Source: Paenibacillus sp. FSL R7-0337 (GTDB taxonomy: Bacteria > Bacillota > Bacilli > Paenibacillales > Paenibacillaceae). Taken from it: DNA of 64,000 bases. Both the position numbers and the translations under genes were made by a program. Each line of letters starts with the position of its first letter. Position 1 is the first letter of the stretch. Shown here piece after piece: positions 36,769-45,937 of this stretch. Under the pieces are notes generated by a model. The model saw only the letters and a list, made by a program, of their open reading frames with translations, did no database searches and had not been told where the DNA came from. The DNA lies in assembly GCF_037969875.1 (NCBI RefSeq), contig NZ_CP150218.1, positions 3,162,001 to 3,226,000 on the forward strand, written 5' to 3'.

Positions 36769-38349
36769 TCAGGCTTCTTCCTCCTGCTTGCGGTATTCTC
36801 TTGGCGTGATGCCGGCGGTTTTTTTGAAGACACGGCTGAAGTACTTCTCATCCTCATAGCCCACCAGCTCCGCGATCTGCGACAGCCGCAGATTCGTATT
36901 CTGGAGCAGCGTCTTCGCCTTCTCCACCCGGAGGCCGGTCAGATAATCCGACAGATTCTCTCCGGTGATCTGCTTGAACTTGCGCGACACATTCTCTCTG
37001 CTGATGAAAAAGCGTTCCGCAATATGCTGCAGCGTCATCTCCTGCGCATAGTTCTGGTCCAGGTACTCCCTGATCTCCTGGACGAGCCGGCTGTCCGGGG
37101 CCTGCGGGCTGCCCTTGGATAAGCGGTGCAGCAGCGATTTCAGCCGGCACTGCCAGTTCTCCACCGAGAACAGCCCTTCGACGTCATAACAGCGCTCCAG
37201 GCTGAGCTCCTCCTCCGGCCGCCAGCGCTTCAGAACGTCCAGAATCTCCGTCTCCTGATGCAGCAGAACGTGCTCCGTGAGCAGCGGCAGCCCGGCCAGA
37301 TGTCCGGCCCACTCCTCTGCCACCCGCTCCATCCGCTCCAGATCGCCGGACAAGACGGCGATTCTAAGCTTATCCAGCCGTTCCTCCAGGCCGTAGTCGT
37401 TTGCAGGTCTACTTCCGTCCCCGTGCGCTCTGAAGGGATGGATTCGCCCGTCCCGCTGCAATAGATTCCGCTCCTCAAGCGCCTGACCTGCCTGTTCAAA
37501 AGCAGACCGCAGCCCTTCCGGCAACGGGTTCAGCGGACTAAGCCCGATATCCAGCTGAACGCCGAACGCCTGGCGGATGGCTGCATTCATCCGGTTAAGC
37601 ATCTCCTCCGCCTGCGCTACAGCGCTCCACAGCAGAACTACAAGCTCGCCTCCGCCCTGCCAGTTGCGGAAGGCATAGCCGCTCTGGTCTGCGGCCATCA
37701 CTTCATTGCAGACATTAGCCAGCACGAAGGCCGTCAAGGCCACATCCCCGCGGAATCTCCGCAGCAGATGGCAGTCTGCAGCTTGCAACGGGATTACGGC
37801 GATTCTGCACTCCTGCGCCCCAATCGGCATCCCCAGCTCTTCACAGAGGGCCAGCTTCAGCTCATGGAACGAGGCCTGTCCGCTCACCAGATCGGACAGC
37901 ATCTTGTCCCAGTAGAGCGGACGCAGCGCGTTGAGCTGCATGTTCTGGCGCTGGCGCCGCTTCCGTTCCGCCTCTTCCTCCATCCACAGCTTGAAGGCAT
38001 GCTCCGCAGAGGCAATCAGCTGCTTGCTGTTCAGCGGCTTCAGCAGATAATCCGTACCGCCGTATACGATGGCCGGCTTGACGTAATTGAAATCCTGATA
38101 CCCGCTGATGACAATCGTCTTCGTGTGCGGATAATGCCGGTGCAGCCATTCCAGCAGCTCCGCCCCGTCCATCAGCGGCATCCGCATATCCGTGAACACG
38201 ACAGCCGGCTGATGCTCCTGCATGATCCGTGTCGCCTCCTGCCCGTTGGTCGCCTCATAGATCCCGGAGATGTTATAGCTGTCCCACGGAACAAAATATC
38301 GGATGGCCTCCCGCACATGCTTCTCATCATCTACAATCAGCACCTTCAT
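36769..38349 (-). CDS. YesN-type response regulator (receiver plus AraC domain)
   Basis: 526 residues. Receiver at 1-120 with phospho-Asp in VVFTDMRMPLMDG and Lys in YLLKPLNSKQ; a long linker; C-terminal AraC DNA-binding domain at about 425-520 (MTLQHIAERFFISRENVSRKF, EDEKYFSRVFKKTAGITPREY). GAAGGAG is 8 nt before the ATG. It is paired with the YesM-type kinase 55 bp upstream and divergent from the ABC transporter at 40.4 kb, which it very likely activates through the two matching sites at 40278 and 42146. Confidence 0.93.
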   Translation of the reverse strand: MKVLIVDDEKHVREAIRYFVPWDSYNISGIYEATNGQEATRIMQEHQPAVVFTDMRMPLMDGAELLEWLHRHYPHTKTIVISGYQDFNYVKPAIVYGGTDYLLKPLNSKQLIASAEHAFKLWMEEEAERKRRQRQNMQLNALRPLYWDKMLSDLVSGQASFHELKLALCEELGMPIGAQECRIAVIPLQAADCHLLRRFRGDVALTAFVLANVCNEVMAADQSGYAFRNWQGGGELVVLLWSAVAQAEEMLNRMNAAIRQAFGVQLDIGLSPLNPLPEGLRSAFEQAGQALEERNLLQRDGRIHPFRAHGDGSRPANDYGLEERLDKLRIAVLSGDLERMERVAEEWAGHLAGLPLLTEHVLLHQETEILDVLKRWRPEEELSLERCYDVEGLFSVENWQCRLKSLLHRLSKGSPQAPDSRLVQEIREYLDQNYAQEMTLQHIAERFFISRENVSRKFKQITGENLSDYLTGLRVEKAKTLLQNTNLRLSQIAELVGYEDEKYFSRVFKKTAGITPREYRKQEEEA

Positions 38350-38404
38350 CTCAGCCGCTCCTTCAAGGATAGTCTCTGTTCTCTATTCGCAAAAGCCGCC
38401 GGAA

Positions 38405-40231
38405 TTAACCGTCTATCTCCTCCAGCGGAATAATCAGCGTAACGGTAAGCCCCTGGCCGTCTTCATTATTCTTAAGCTGCATTTCCGCTGCGCTGCCGAA
38501 CTGGAGCCGCAGACGGGCCAGCACATTGTACAGGCCGATCTCCTCCTGGCCTTGCTGGCTGCTGCCTCTGAGACAGGCCGTAATCTCCTCCAGCCGCTCC
38601 GGGCTCATGCCCCGGCCGTTATCCTTCACGGCAAGCACCAGTCTGGCCGCCCCCTCCAGCCTGCACTCTATCTGAATCAGCCCCCCGCTTATGCCGTCAG
38701 CGAAGGCATGCTTGAAGATATTCTCCACAATCGGCTGCAGGATCATCTTCGGCAGGATCAGCTCCAGAGCCTCCGGCCCCGCCTGAATCTCCAGCCGCAG
38801 ATTCTCTTCGCCGAACCGCTCCGTCTGGAGAATCATATAGTTCTGCACATGCTCAATCTCATCCCGCAGCGGCACCTGGGTCCGCTCGGTATTCATCGAA
38901 TAACGCATCATGCTGCCCAGGGAATAGATGAGATCATACACCTTCGGCGCATTATAGCGCAAGGACAGGCTGGCGATGGACTGCAGCGCATTGTAGAGAA
39001 AATGCGGGTTCACCTGGGCCTGGAGCGCCTTCAGCTGATTCGTTTTGTTCGCCAGCTCCAGCCGGTATTCCTTGACGATCAGCTCATTGATCGTGCGGGT
39101 CATGCCGGTGATCTTGCGGGTGAGCAGCCCGAACTCGTCCTCCCGCTCGGCATCCATATGCGCATCCAGCTGGCCGGTCTGCACCTTCTGCGTGAAGTGA
39201 ATCAGCTTCTTGATCGGACGGGTGAAGCCGATGGAGATCAGCACGGCACTGATGCCCCCGATCAGGAGGAACAGCAGTCCGATACCCATATTGAACCGGG
39301 TAATCACCCTTGCGTCTGTGTAGAGATCCTCATAGGGCACCAGCTTGATAATGCTTCCGCTGAACAAAGGGGCCTTGATCTGCTTGAACATTACAATCCC
39401 CTGGAAGCCGTCCTTCTTCCAGGTGAAATGCCCGCTGTCCTGCTCTGCGGGGAGACGGCTCCAGCCCGCTGCCACCGGCTTCCCGATCCAGTCCGGATCG
39501 GAGGCGAACAGCGCCTCGCCTTGCTCATTCAGCACATACAGGCGTTCTGTGTCCGAAGTGTACATCGACTCCACAATCCCCTCCAGCTCCCCCAGCGTAT
39601 AATCGATCGACAAATCTGCCAGTACACTGTCACTAGGGGTCCGGTAAATGGGAAAATGGGCCGTAAAGACCGGCACGCTCCCCGGCTTCAGATTGGGGAA
39701 ACCGGACTTCACTCCGTATTGATGATCCATATGCGTCACTTCGAGATACGGGCGGTAAGTCCCTCCAGCTTGCCCCTTGGCGGCATAGTCTGCATTATCC
39801 TCACGGCGGAAAAATCCCTTAAGCAGCAGATTGGACTGCCTGGCGGCCCTCACATACAGATGAATCTGATACGTATTGCGGTCGGAGAGAAACAGATTGT
39901 ACAGCTGGGTAGAGATGATCGCCCGGGTGTCTGGCAGTATGGTGCCGGGCGGGGCCTGGGCGGGGCTTTTGGCGGTAAGCAGAGTGGTGTAGAAGGAGCT
40001 GGGAACATTGATCCCGCTGTAGAGCGACATCGCCTGCTGGTTCATGCCGCTGAAATAACTCCGGAGATTCGCCTCCCCCAGCGTCAGCAGCTTCGTATTC
40101 TGCTTCACGGACTGGTCCGTAACCGACTGCCTCGTATAGAGATAAGAGAAGGTCACAGAGATGCCTGACGGGATCACTGACGCCAGCAGCACTAAGGCCA
40201 TCAGCCGTGTCCGGATGCTGTTCTTGAACAT
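38405..40231 (-). CDS. YesM-type sensor histidine kinase
   Basis: 608 residues from the ATG at 40231 (AGGAGG 9 nt upstream); the frame is open back to 40336 but without a site. Membrane segment near 9-32, large extracytoplasmic sensor region, second segment near 290-312 (MGIGLLFLLIGGISAVLISIGF), HAMP, then the His_kinase domain with LKALQAQVNPHFLYNALQSI and an ATPase domain (MILQPIVENIFKHAF, VKDNGRGMSPERL). It phosphorylates the YesN-type regulator in the same operon in response to an extracellular ligand, probably the sugar handled by the adjacent transporter. Confidence 0.93.
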   Translation of the reverse strand: MFKNSIRTRLMALVLLASVIPSGISVTFSYLYTRQSVTDQSVKQNTKLLTLGEANLRSYFSGMNQQAMSLYSGINVPSSFYTTLLTAKSPAQAPPGTILPDTRAIISTQLYNLFLSDRNTYQIHLYVRAARQSNLLLKGFFRREDNADYAAKGQAGGTYRPYLEVTHMDHQYGVKSGFPNLKPGSVPVFTAHFPIYRTPSDSVLADLSIDYTLGELEGIVESMYTSDTERLYVLNEQGEALFASDPDWIGKPVAAGWSRLPAEQDSGHFTWKKDGFQGIVMFKQIKAPLFSGSIIKLVPYEDLYTDARVITRFNMGIGLLFLLIGGISAVLISIGFTRPIKKLIHFTQKVQTGQLDAHMDAEREDEFGLLTRKITGMTRTINELIVKEYRLELANKTNQLKALQAQVNPHFLYNALQSIASLSLRYNAPKVYDLIYSLGSMMRYSMNTERTQVPLRDEIEHVQNYMILQTERFGEENLRLEIQAGPEALELILPKMILQPIVENIFKHAFADGISGGLIQIECRLEGAARLVLAVKDNGRGMSPERLEEITACLRGSSQQGQEEIGLYNVLARLRLQFGSAAEMQLKNNEDGQGLTVTLIIPLEEIDG

Positions 40232-40277
40232 GGGGGAACCTCCTACAAGTTGTGTGAGCCGTATATCCTGCAATATA

Positions 40278-40307
40278 ATCCACTTTTTCCGGCATGAAAT
40301 GAAGTGT
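40278..40307. promoter_or_regulatory. Operator-like site 1 and promoter of the sugar ABC operon
   Basis: A 30-bp site starts ATCCACTTTTT and ends GAAGTGT; 25 of 30 positions match the site at 42146-42175, with identical spacing. The ends CACTT and AAGTG are inverted half-sites. A TATAAT at 40328-40333 begins 20 bp after the site while no good -35 hexamer is present, the pattern of an activator-dependent promoter. Likely target of the YesN-type regulator. Confidence 0.6.
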
Positions 40308-40386
40308 TGGCAGTAGCCCGGGCTTTCTATAATCAAGCTGTGAACCCGTAGATATCTTACCCAAACTTACCCAAAGGAGAGTCCAT

Positions 40387-41277
40387 ATGAGAAAAACTCT
40401 AGGTATGCAGCGAGGCTGGGGACAGCAAATCGTATTTCTCGGCCCCTGTCTGCTCTTTTTCCTGACCATTGTAGTCACCCCGTTCTTCCTTGGCTTCTAC
40501 TACTCCTCCACCGACTGGAACGGGCTGGATCTGGACAAAGCGGTCTGGACCGGCGCGGCCAACTGGAAACGGATTTTCATGAATGACGATAAGTTCTGGG
40601 AGTCCCTGGTCTTCACCCTGCGCTTCACCGTGATCTCAGTTGTGGCTGCCAACGTGCTTGCGCTGCTGCTGGCCTTCATTCTAATGACGACGCTGAAGAC
40701 GAAGAAGCTGCTCCGTACCGTCTTTTTCATGCCCAATGTGATCGGCGGCATTCTGCTCGGCTACATCTGGCAGTTCATCTTCACCAAGGGCTTCGCTACA
40801 ATCGGCGAGCTGACGGGGCTTTCGTTCTTCCAGCTGCCCTGGCTGGGCACGCCAAGCACCGGGTTCTGGGGTCTGGTCATCGTGTTCGTCTGGCAGACGG
40901 CCGGTTATATGATGGTCATCTATATCGCCGGGCTGGCCGGGATTCCGAAGGATCTCATTGAAGCTGCCCGCATAGACGGTGCCCGCGCTCCCCAATTGTT
41001 CAAGAGCGTCTACATCCCGCTGATTATGCCGGCGATTACCATCTGCCTGTTCCTGACGACCTCCAATGCCTTCAAAATGTTCGACCTCAACCTGTCGCTG
41101 ACCAAAGGCGGGCCGGGCACCTCGACCCAGTCGCTGGCCTATAACATTTATGCGGAGGCATTGATCAACAACCGGTATGGCCTGGGTACAGCCAAAGCAC
41201 TGCTCTTCTTCGCCGCCGTCTCCCTGATCACCGTTACCCAGGTCTGGCTTACCAAACGAAAAGAGGTGTCCGCTTAA
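40387..41277 (+). CDS. Sugar ABC transporter permease (CUT1, MsmF type)
   Basis: 296 residues, six membrane segments, the first IVFLGPCLLFFLTIVVTPFF. The EAA loop is EAARIDGARAPQLFKSVYIPLI. AAAGGAG lies 7 nt before the ATG. Its stop overlaps the next permease start (TAATG), so the two subunits are translationally coupled. First gene of the operon controlled by the divergent YesMN pair. Confidence 0.93.
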   Translation: MRKTLGMQRGWGQQIVFLGPCLLFFLTIVVTPFFLGFYYSSTDWNGLDLDKAVWTGAANWKRIFMNDDKFWESLVFTLRFTVISVVAANVLALLLAFILMTTLKTKKLLRTVFFMPNVIGGILLGYIWQFIFTKGFATIGELTGLSFFQLPWLGTPSTGFWGLVIVFVWQTAGYMMVIYIAGLAGIPKDLIEAARIDGARAPQLFKSVYIPLIMPAITICLFLTTSNAFKMFDLNLSLTKGGPGTSTQSLAYNIYAEALINNRYGLGTAKALLFFAAVSLITVTQVWLTKRKEVSA

Positions 41278-42113
41278 TGAACAGCAGCCGCTACCGCCCG
41301 GGCAACTTCATCCTCGAAATTGCCGCCATTCTGCTGGCTATTGTCTTCCTGTCACCGTTCTATCTGGTCCTGAGCAACTCGGTTAAGGGACTGAAGGACA
41401 TCCTGATCGATGCCGCTTCCTGGCCGCAGGTGTTCCACTGGAGTAACTATTCCAAGGTCTGGGATGCCATTAACTTCCCGCAGGCCTTCTTCAACTCTCT
41501 GACAATTACGATTCTAAGTGTAATCTTCATCGTCCTGTTCAGCTCGATGGCCGCTTACCAGATTGTGCGCAAGCCGACACGCTTCAATTCCTTCGTGTTC
41601 CTGCTGCTGGTCTCGGCGATGATCATTCCGTTCCAGTCACTCATGCTGCAGTTGGTCCGGGTGACGAGCCTGCTTGCGCTGCGCGGCGAGCTGTACGGCA
41701 TTGTGGCCTGTTACCTCGGCTTCGGGATGCCGCTGTCGGTCTTCCTGTTCCACGGGTTCATCAAAACGGTGCCTCTTGAGCTGGAGGAAGCCGCGCGGGT
41801 GGACGGCTCGAATCCGTACGGCGTGTTCTTCCGGATCGTCTTCCCGCTGCTGCTGCCGATTATTGTAACCGTCATTATCCTGAATACACTATGGATCTGG
41901 AATGACTATCTGCTGCCTGTCCTGGTGATCGGCGGGAATAAGGATCTGACGACCCTGCCCGTAGCTGTGACCAAGTTCTTCGGACAGTACACCAAGAAGT
42001 GGGATCTGGCCCTTGCCGGTCTCGTTATGGCGATCACGCCTATCCTCTTGTTCTTCCTGTCGCTCCAGCGTTATATTGTGGAAGGCGTGACGGCAGGCTC
42101 CATTAAGGGATGA
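41277..42113 (+). CDS. Carbohydrate ABC transporter permease (CUT1, MsmG type)
   Basis: 278 residues with six membrane segments and the EAA loop EEAARVDGSNPYGVFFRIVFPLL. The C-terminus LQRYIVEGVTAGSIKG is the usual MsmG-family ending. AAAGAGGTG inside the end of the previous gene acts as ribosome site. No ATPase gene is nearby; a shared ATPase is expected. Confidence 0.93.
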   Translation: MNSSRYRPGNFILEIAAILLAIVFLSPFYLVLSNSVKGLKDILIDAASWPQVFHWSNYSKVWDAINFPQAFFNSLTITILSVIFIVLFSSMAAYQIVRKPTRFNSFVFLLLVSAMIIPFQSLMLQLVRVTSLLALRGELYGIVACYLGFGMPLSVFLFHGFIKTVPLELEEAARVDGSNPYGVFFRIVFPLLLPIIVTVIILNTLWIWNDYLLPVLVIGGNKDLTTLPVAVTKFFGQYTKKWDLALAGLVMAITPILLFFLSLQRYIVEGVTAGSIKG

Positions 42114-42145
42114 TCTTAGGATCGGCTTTCCTTTGCAGCAATAAT

Positions 42146-42175
42146 ATCCACTTTTTCGAGCAACATATGAAGTGT
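42146..42175. promoter_or_regulatory. Operator-like site 2 before the binding protein gene
   Basis: Second copy of the site at 40278, with ATCCACTTTTT and GAAGTGT ends at the same 30-bp spacing, 62 bp before the binding protein start. It implies that the binding protein gene has its own activated promoter in addition to readthrough, consistent with the excess of binding protein such systems need. Confidence 0.6.
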
Positions 42176-42237
42176 AAGTCATCTATCAATTCCATTACGC
42201 TCTAAGAGCAGGAACCACAGACCAGGGAGGTTATTCT

Positions 42238-43554
42238 ATGAAAAGAAAGTTCGCGTTCATCATGGCAACCGTTTGCACCCTCATTATCGCAGGTTGCGGG
42301 AACAGCGGCAATACGAATTCCGCAGGCAATGGAAGCGCTACGAATGCTCCTAACGCGTCAACCGAATCGGCAGCACCGGAAGCCGGCAAAGCGCCTGCCA
42401 AGGATGTTACGATCAAGATGTTCCAGTTCAAGGTGGAGATTGCCGAGCAGCTGAATGCACTCGCCGAAGAATATGAGAAGGAGACAGGCGTGAAGGTGGA
42501 GGTGGAAACGCACGGCGGCGGTGAGGATTACGGCGCGCTGCTGAAGGCGGAGATCGCTTCCGGCTCTGAGCCTGAGATTTTCAATAACGGCGGGTATACA
42601 GCCCTTGTTCCTTATATGGACCGTGCCACTGACCTGAGCAATGAGCCGTGGGCCGCCCAGCTGATCCCAACCGCCAAAACACCGGCAACCGTAGACGGCA
42701 AGCTTTATGGCATGCCTATGAACGTAGAAGGCTACGGGCTGATCTACAACAAGGATCTGTTCGCCAAAGCCGGCATAACGGAAGAGCCCAAGACGCTCCC
42801 GCAGCTCAAGGACGCTGTAGCCAAGCTGAAGACTGCTGGCATCACACCGTTCGAAGCCACCAATGAGTGGTGGTCGATGGGGATTCACCTCGTGAACGTA
42901 GGAATGGCGCACCAGCCTGATCCGAAGCAGTTCATTGACGATGTGAAGGCAGGCAAACAGACCATCAAGGGCAACGCCGTCTTCAAGCAATGGCTGGATC
43001 TCGTAGATGTGATCATAGGCAATGCCCAGGACAACAAAATGACTACCGATTATGCGACTCAGGTGGCTGAATTCGCCTCCGGTAAAGCTGCCATGATGCT
43101 GCAAGGGAACTGGACACAAGGCGATATCGACAAAATCGATCCGGCCCTGAACCTGGGCCTCCTCCCGCTCCCGATTAACGGCGAAGAAGGCACCATCCTG
43201 GTGGGCGTGCCTAACAACTATATCGTGAACAGCAAATCCGCACATCCGGAGGAAGCCAAGGCCTTCCTGAACTGGATGGTCAGCTCGGAAACGGGTCAGA
43301 AGTATCTGACCAAGGAATTCAAGTTCATCCCGGCGGAAGCGAACATCACTGCAGACGCCGCTGATATCGGCCAGGTCGCCGTTGCCGTGCAGGAGAAATC
43401 CGGGAACGCGCTGGGCTGGAACTGGGATATGTTCCCTGACGGCGTCACCCAGGGCTTCGGCGCAGCCATGCAGGAATACCTTGGCGGCCAGCTGAACCAT
43501 GACCAGCTGCTGGAGAAGCTGGACAAAGCGGTACAGGATATTGTGAAGCAATAG
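42238..43554 (+). CDS. Sugar ABC transporter substrate-binding lipoprotein
   Basis: 438 residues. Lipoprotein signal ending LIIAGC, Cys near residue 20, followed by an Asn/Ser/Ala-rich linker. The body is a type-I CUT1 binding protein: EYEKETGVKVEVE, PEIFNNGGYTALVPY, KLYGMPMNVEGYGLIYNKDLF, MLQGNWTQGDI. A strong ribosome site GGGAGG lies 9 nt before the ATG. Ligand unknown; size fits a di- or oligosaccharide. Confidence 0.93.
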   Translation: MKRKFAFIMATVCTLIIAGCGNSGNTNSAGNGSATNAPNASTESAAPEAGKAPAKDVTIKMFQFKVEIAEQLNALAEEYEKETGVKVEVETHGGGEDYGALLKAEIASGSEPEIFNNGGYTALVPYMDRATDLSNEPWAAQLIPTAKTPATVDGKLYGMPMNVEGYGLIYNKDLFAKAGITEEPKTLPQLKDAVAKLKTAGITPFEATNEWWSMGIHLVNVGMAHQPDPKQFIDDVKAGKQTIKGNAVFKQWLDLVDVIIGNAQDNKMTTDYATQVAEFASGKAAMMLQGNWTQGDIDKIDPALNLGLLPLPINGEEGTILVGVPNNYIVNSKSAHPEEAKAFLNWMVSSETGQKYLTKEFKFIPAEANITADAADIGQVAVAVQEKSGNALGWNWDMFPDGVTQGFGAAMQEYLGGQLNHDQLLEKLDKAVQDIVKQ

Positions 43555-43575
43555 CAGCAGGCTGATCCTTTAACA

Positions 43576-43630
43576 GAAAAGAGGTGTCTTCAGAAGCCGG
43601 CAAACGGCAAATGAGACACCTCTTTTTTTT
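43576..43630 (+). terminator. Intrinsic terminator of the sugar ABC operon
   Basis: AGAGGTGTCT (43580-43589) pairs with AGACACCTCT (43614-43623), followed by eight T, 25 bp after the binding protein stop. Confidence 0.9.
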
Positions 43631-43659
43631 GTTTATGCGTATAATTTACGGCGACTCTT

Positions 43660-43800
43660 AGGAGCACGCTCCGCAAACGGAACGTTGTTCCAATCGCTCT
43701 TGTATCCAGATTTTTATCATTCCCCTAATCGGTGAAAATCCGGATACAAAGGCGACCGCTCCGCTTCTCCGCGGGTCATTCCGCCCGCTCCGCTGTTTAA
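43660..43800. repeat. Long imperfect palindrome (dispersed element, copy 2)
   Basis: Inner arms TTGTATCCAGATTT (about 43700-43713) and AAATCCGGATACAA (about 43736-43749) pair with one A/C mismatch, exactly as in the copy at 6126-6233, but the variable half of the stem differs on both sides in a compensating way. The right flank AAGGCGACCGCTCCGCTTCTCC also resembles the first copy. Confidence 0.7.
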
Positions 43801-43883
43801 GAGGGGGGGGAGTTACAAACACAGATTCAAATGCACTTCTGCTCTTCATTTACGTTCGCCGCTATCTCTTGCCAATTCTGAGC

Positions 43884-44015
43884 GTTTTCTCTCACGGACC
43901 GATTGTATAGATAGCATTGTTGCACATCATGCAGGATTTCAGCATCAGTCGCTTCTATGGGGCAGTATTGTTGCACTTCTTGCAGGATTTCTCGAAAAGG
44001 TTACTGGCTGTGAAG
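43884..44015. repeat. Dispersed intergenic repeat, family A, short copy
   Basis: Shares with 19884-20120 the order CTCTCAC, TATAGA, CATTGTTGCA, GCAGGATT, CGCTTCTAT, GGGCAGTATTG, TGCAGGATTTCTC and CTGGCTG, without the 100-bp internal insertion. No open frame with a ribosome site covers it. Confidence 0.65.
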
Positions 44016-44054
44016 CATAGAGCCCATACTTCAGCATTCAATTCCATGCACAAC

Positions 44055-45353
44055 TTACACAAACATCTCCACTATCAGGAACAGGTTCAGCGCGACCACC
44101 AGAGCGGAGATGATCCAGCCAAGGATGGTGGTGATCCGGTGGTTCACCAGCCCCTGCATGATCCGGCGGTCACTGGTGAAGATGACGAGCGGAATCAGGG
44201 CGAAGGCAATCCCGAAGGAAAGGACAACCTGGCTCATTACCAGTGCGCTGGTTGCGTTAACGCCTAAGGCGATGATGGCAAGCGGCGGAATAATAGTGAT
44301 CGCCCGGCGGAGGTAGAGATTGATTTTTTTATTAATGAAGCCCTGCATGACCACATCACCCGCCATTGTGCCCACCGACGAGCTGGACAGACCTGCGATC
44401 AGCAGGGCTAGGCCGAAGGAGATTGCCGTAACAGGCCCCGCCAGATTGCGGAACTGCTCGAAGGCGATATCCAAATCCTCGACCACCAGACCGTTCTTGA
44501 AGAACAGTGCGGCTGCTACAATGACCATAGCCATATTTACTGCACCGGCAATCAGCATAGCAATCAGAATGTCGATGAATTCCAGCCGGAAGATCTGCTT
44601 CTTCTCACGCTCATCAATTCCGATTACACGGCTCTGGGTCAGCGAAGAATGTAGATAGATTGCATGGGGCATGACCGTTGCACCGAGAATCCCCGCAGCC
44701 AGCAGCACGCTGTCCACACCTTCGAATCTGGGAGTAAACATTCCGGTAAGGATGCTGCCTGCATCCGGCTTAGCCATAATGACCTGGAATGCAAAAGCCA
44801 GCACAACAATCATCACCATACCGGCGATTCCGGCCTCAAGCGTGCGGTAACCGCGCCGCTGCAGCTCCAGAATGGCAAATGACCCTACAGCGGTAATCAA
44901 TGCAGCCGGAAGCATCGGTATGCCGAACAGCAGATAAAGTCCGAGCGCCGCGCCAATGAATTCAGCAAGATCGGTGGCGATAATGACGATTTCACTCTGA
45001 ATCCACAGGAAGATCGACACGCCCTTCGGGAATTGCTCCCGCGCGATCTCAGGCAGATTCTTGCCGGTAGCAATGCCAAGCTTGGCGGATAAGGATTGAA
45101 TTAGTACGGCCATCAGATTCGAGGCGAAGATGACCCAGAGCAGCAGATACCCGTATTTCGAGCCTGCGGTAATATTGGTGGCGAAATTGCCGGGGTCCAG
45201 GTAAGCTACGGAAGCTATAAATGCCGGGCCCAGAAAAGGAAGAAGTCTCTTCAGTCCCTTGACATCTCCGTTAAGCACCGATTGCGCCGAATGTTTGTTG
45301 GTATGGCCGTTTAGTATAGGGGATGATTCTACTGCGGTATTTTGCTCCATCAT
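44055..45353 (-). CDS. mntH: Nramp family divalent metal (Mn) transporter
   Basis: 432 residues from the ATG at 45353, with GAGGAGG 7 nt upstream. Eleven or so membrane segments. The metal site residues are visible in SVAYLDPGNFATN (segment 1, Asp-Pro-Gly-Asn) and in MPHAIYLHSSL (segment 6, Met-Pro-His), both signatures of MntH proteins. It imports Mn2+ with protons. A MntR-like box overlaps the promoter, supporting the manganese assignment. Converges with the 43.9-kb repeat region. Confidence 0.95.
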   Translation of the reverse strand: MMEQNTAVESSPILNGHTNKHSAQSVLNGDVKGLKRLLPFLGPAFIASVAYLDPGNFATNITAGSKYGYLLLWVIFASNLMAVLIQSLSAKLGIATGKNLPEIAREQFPKGVSIFLWIQSEIVIIATDLAEFIGAALGLYLLFGIPMLPAALITAVGSFAILELQRRGYRTLEAGIAGMVMIVVLAFAFQVIMAKPDAGSILTGMFTPRFEGVDSVLLAAGILGATVMPHAIYLHSSLTQSRVIGIDEREKKQIFRLEFIDILIAMLIAGAVNMAMVIVAAALFFKNGLVVEDLDIAFEQFRNLAGPVTAISFGLALLIAGLSSSSVGTMAGDVVMQGFINKKINLYLRRAITIIPPLAIIALGVNATSALVMSQVVLSFGIAFALIPLVIFTSDRRIMQGLVNHRITTILGWIISALVVALNLFLIVEMFV

Positions 45354-45396
45354 GTTCTGTCCTCCTCTTGCCCGGAAAAAGTTGTCTATATACACG

Positions 45397-45416
45397 AAAG
45401 TTTCCCTGGTGCAACA
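45397..45416 (-). promoter_or_regulatory. MntR-box-like operator overlapping the mntH promoter
   Basis: On the minus strand TTGCACCAGGGAAACTTT resembles the Bacillus MntR box (TTTGC--TAAGG-AAACT). TTGCAC can also serve as -35 with TATATA or TATAGA 16-18 bp on. This fits repression of mntH by Mn-loaded MntR. Confidence 0.6.
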
Positions 45417-45612
45417 TTTGATCTGGTTTTATTATAATCCTCAGAATGAGAATTGTAAATGTATTTTCACTGGGTTTTCATACGCTGCCTGGGCTATGCC
45501 CTACTCGCCTATCCTCCACCCATATTATGTAATCCACCCCTATAAAGTGAGGCTCATGCCTTATGTTATTACCCGCTCCTACAATCGGGTGGACTCCTCT
45601 GCTGGAGGTGAT

Positions 45613-45788
45613 TGTACTTTGTGCAATTGATTACACGATAAATTGCGATATAACTCACTCTGTTGTATTTCATACATTTGATTGCCGGTTTTTTGTTATC
45701 AAAGGCCATTTTCCAATAATCTGCTGTATAAAATACAATAGAAGCTGTATTGGGGTCGATTTTAATGAAATCTAATGTACAAAGTGCA
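45613..45788. repeat. Small element with near-perfect inverted ends
   Basis: TGTACTTTGTGCA (45613-45625) is close to the reverse complement of TGTACAAAGTGCA (45776-45788), with 2 differences in 13. Inside are TTGTATTTCATACA and ATTTTATACAGC/GCTGTATT-type pairs that recall family A. The 580-bp region 45354-45937 holds no supported gene. Confidence 0.45.
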
Positions 45789-45811
45789 GACAGCTTGGCA
45801 GACACATATGC

Positions 45812-45848
45812 AAATCAGCGATGCTCCTGTAACAGGGGCATCGCTGAT
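45812..45848. terminator. Strong hairpin between element and glnS 3' end
   Basis: AATCAGCGATGC (45812-45823) pairs perfectly with GCATCGCTGATT (45837-45848). On the plus side ACTTTTTAAGC follows; on the minus side, 90 bp after the glnS stop, the tail is less T-rich. Probably the terminator for glnS, possibly bidirectional. Confidence 0.6.
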
Positions 45849-45937
45849 TGTGTAACTTTTTAAGCTTTTAATAAATTGCCTTGGCGCAGCCAGTGCATAC
45901 AGCGTTCGCAGAATGTGTGTGAGAGGTCTTGTATTTA

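Noticed and set aside
38303..40168. 621-residue open frame on the plus strand
   Set aside because: It lies antisense to the YesM-type kinase, whose domains are clear; no ribosome site and a composition rich in His/Gln/Leu typical of antisense frames in GC-rich genes.
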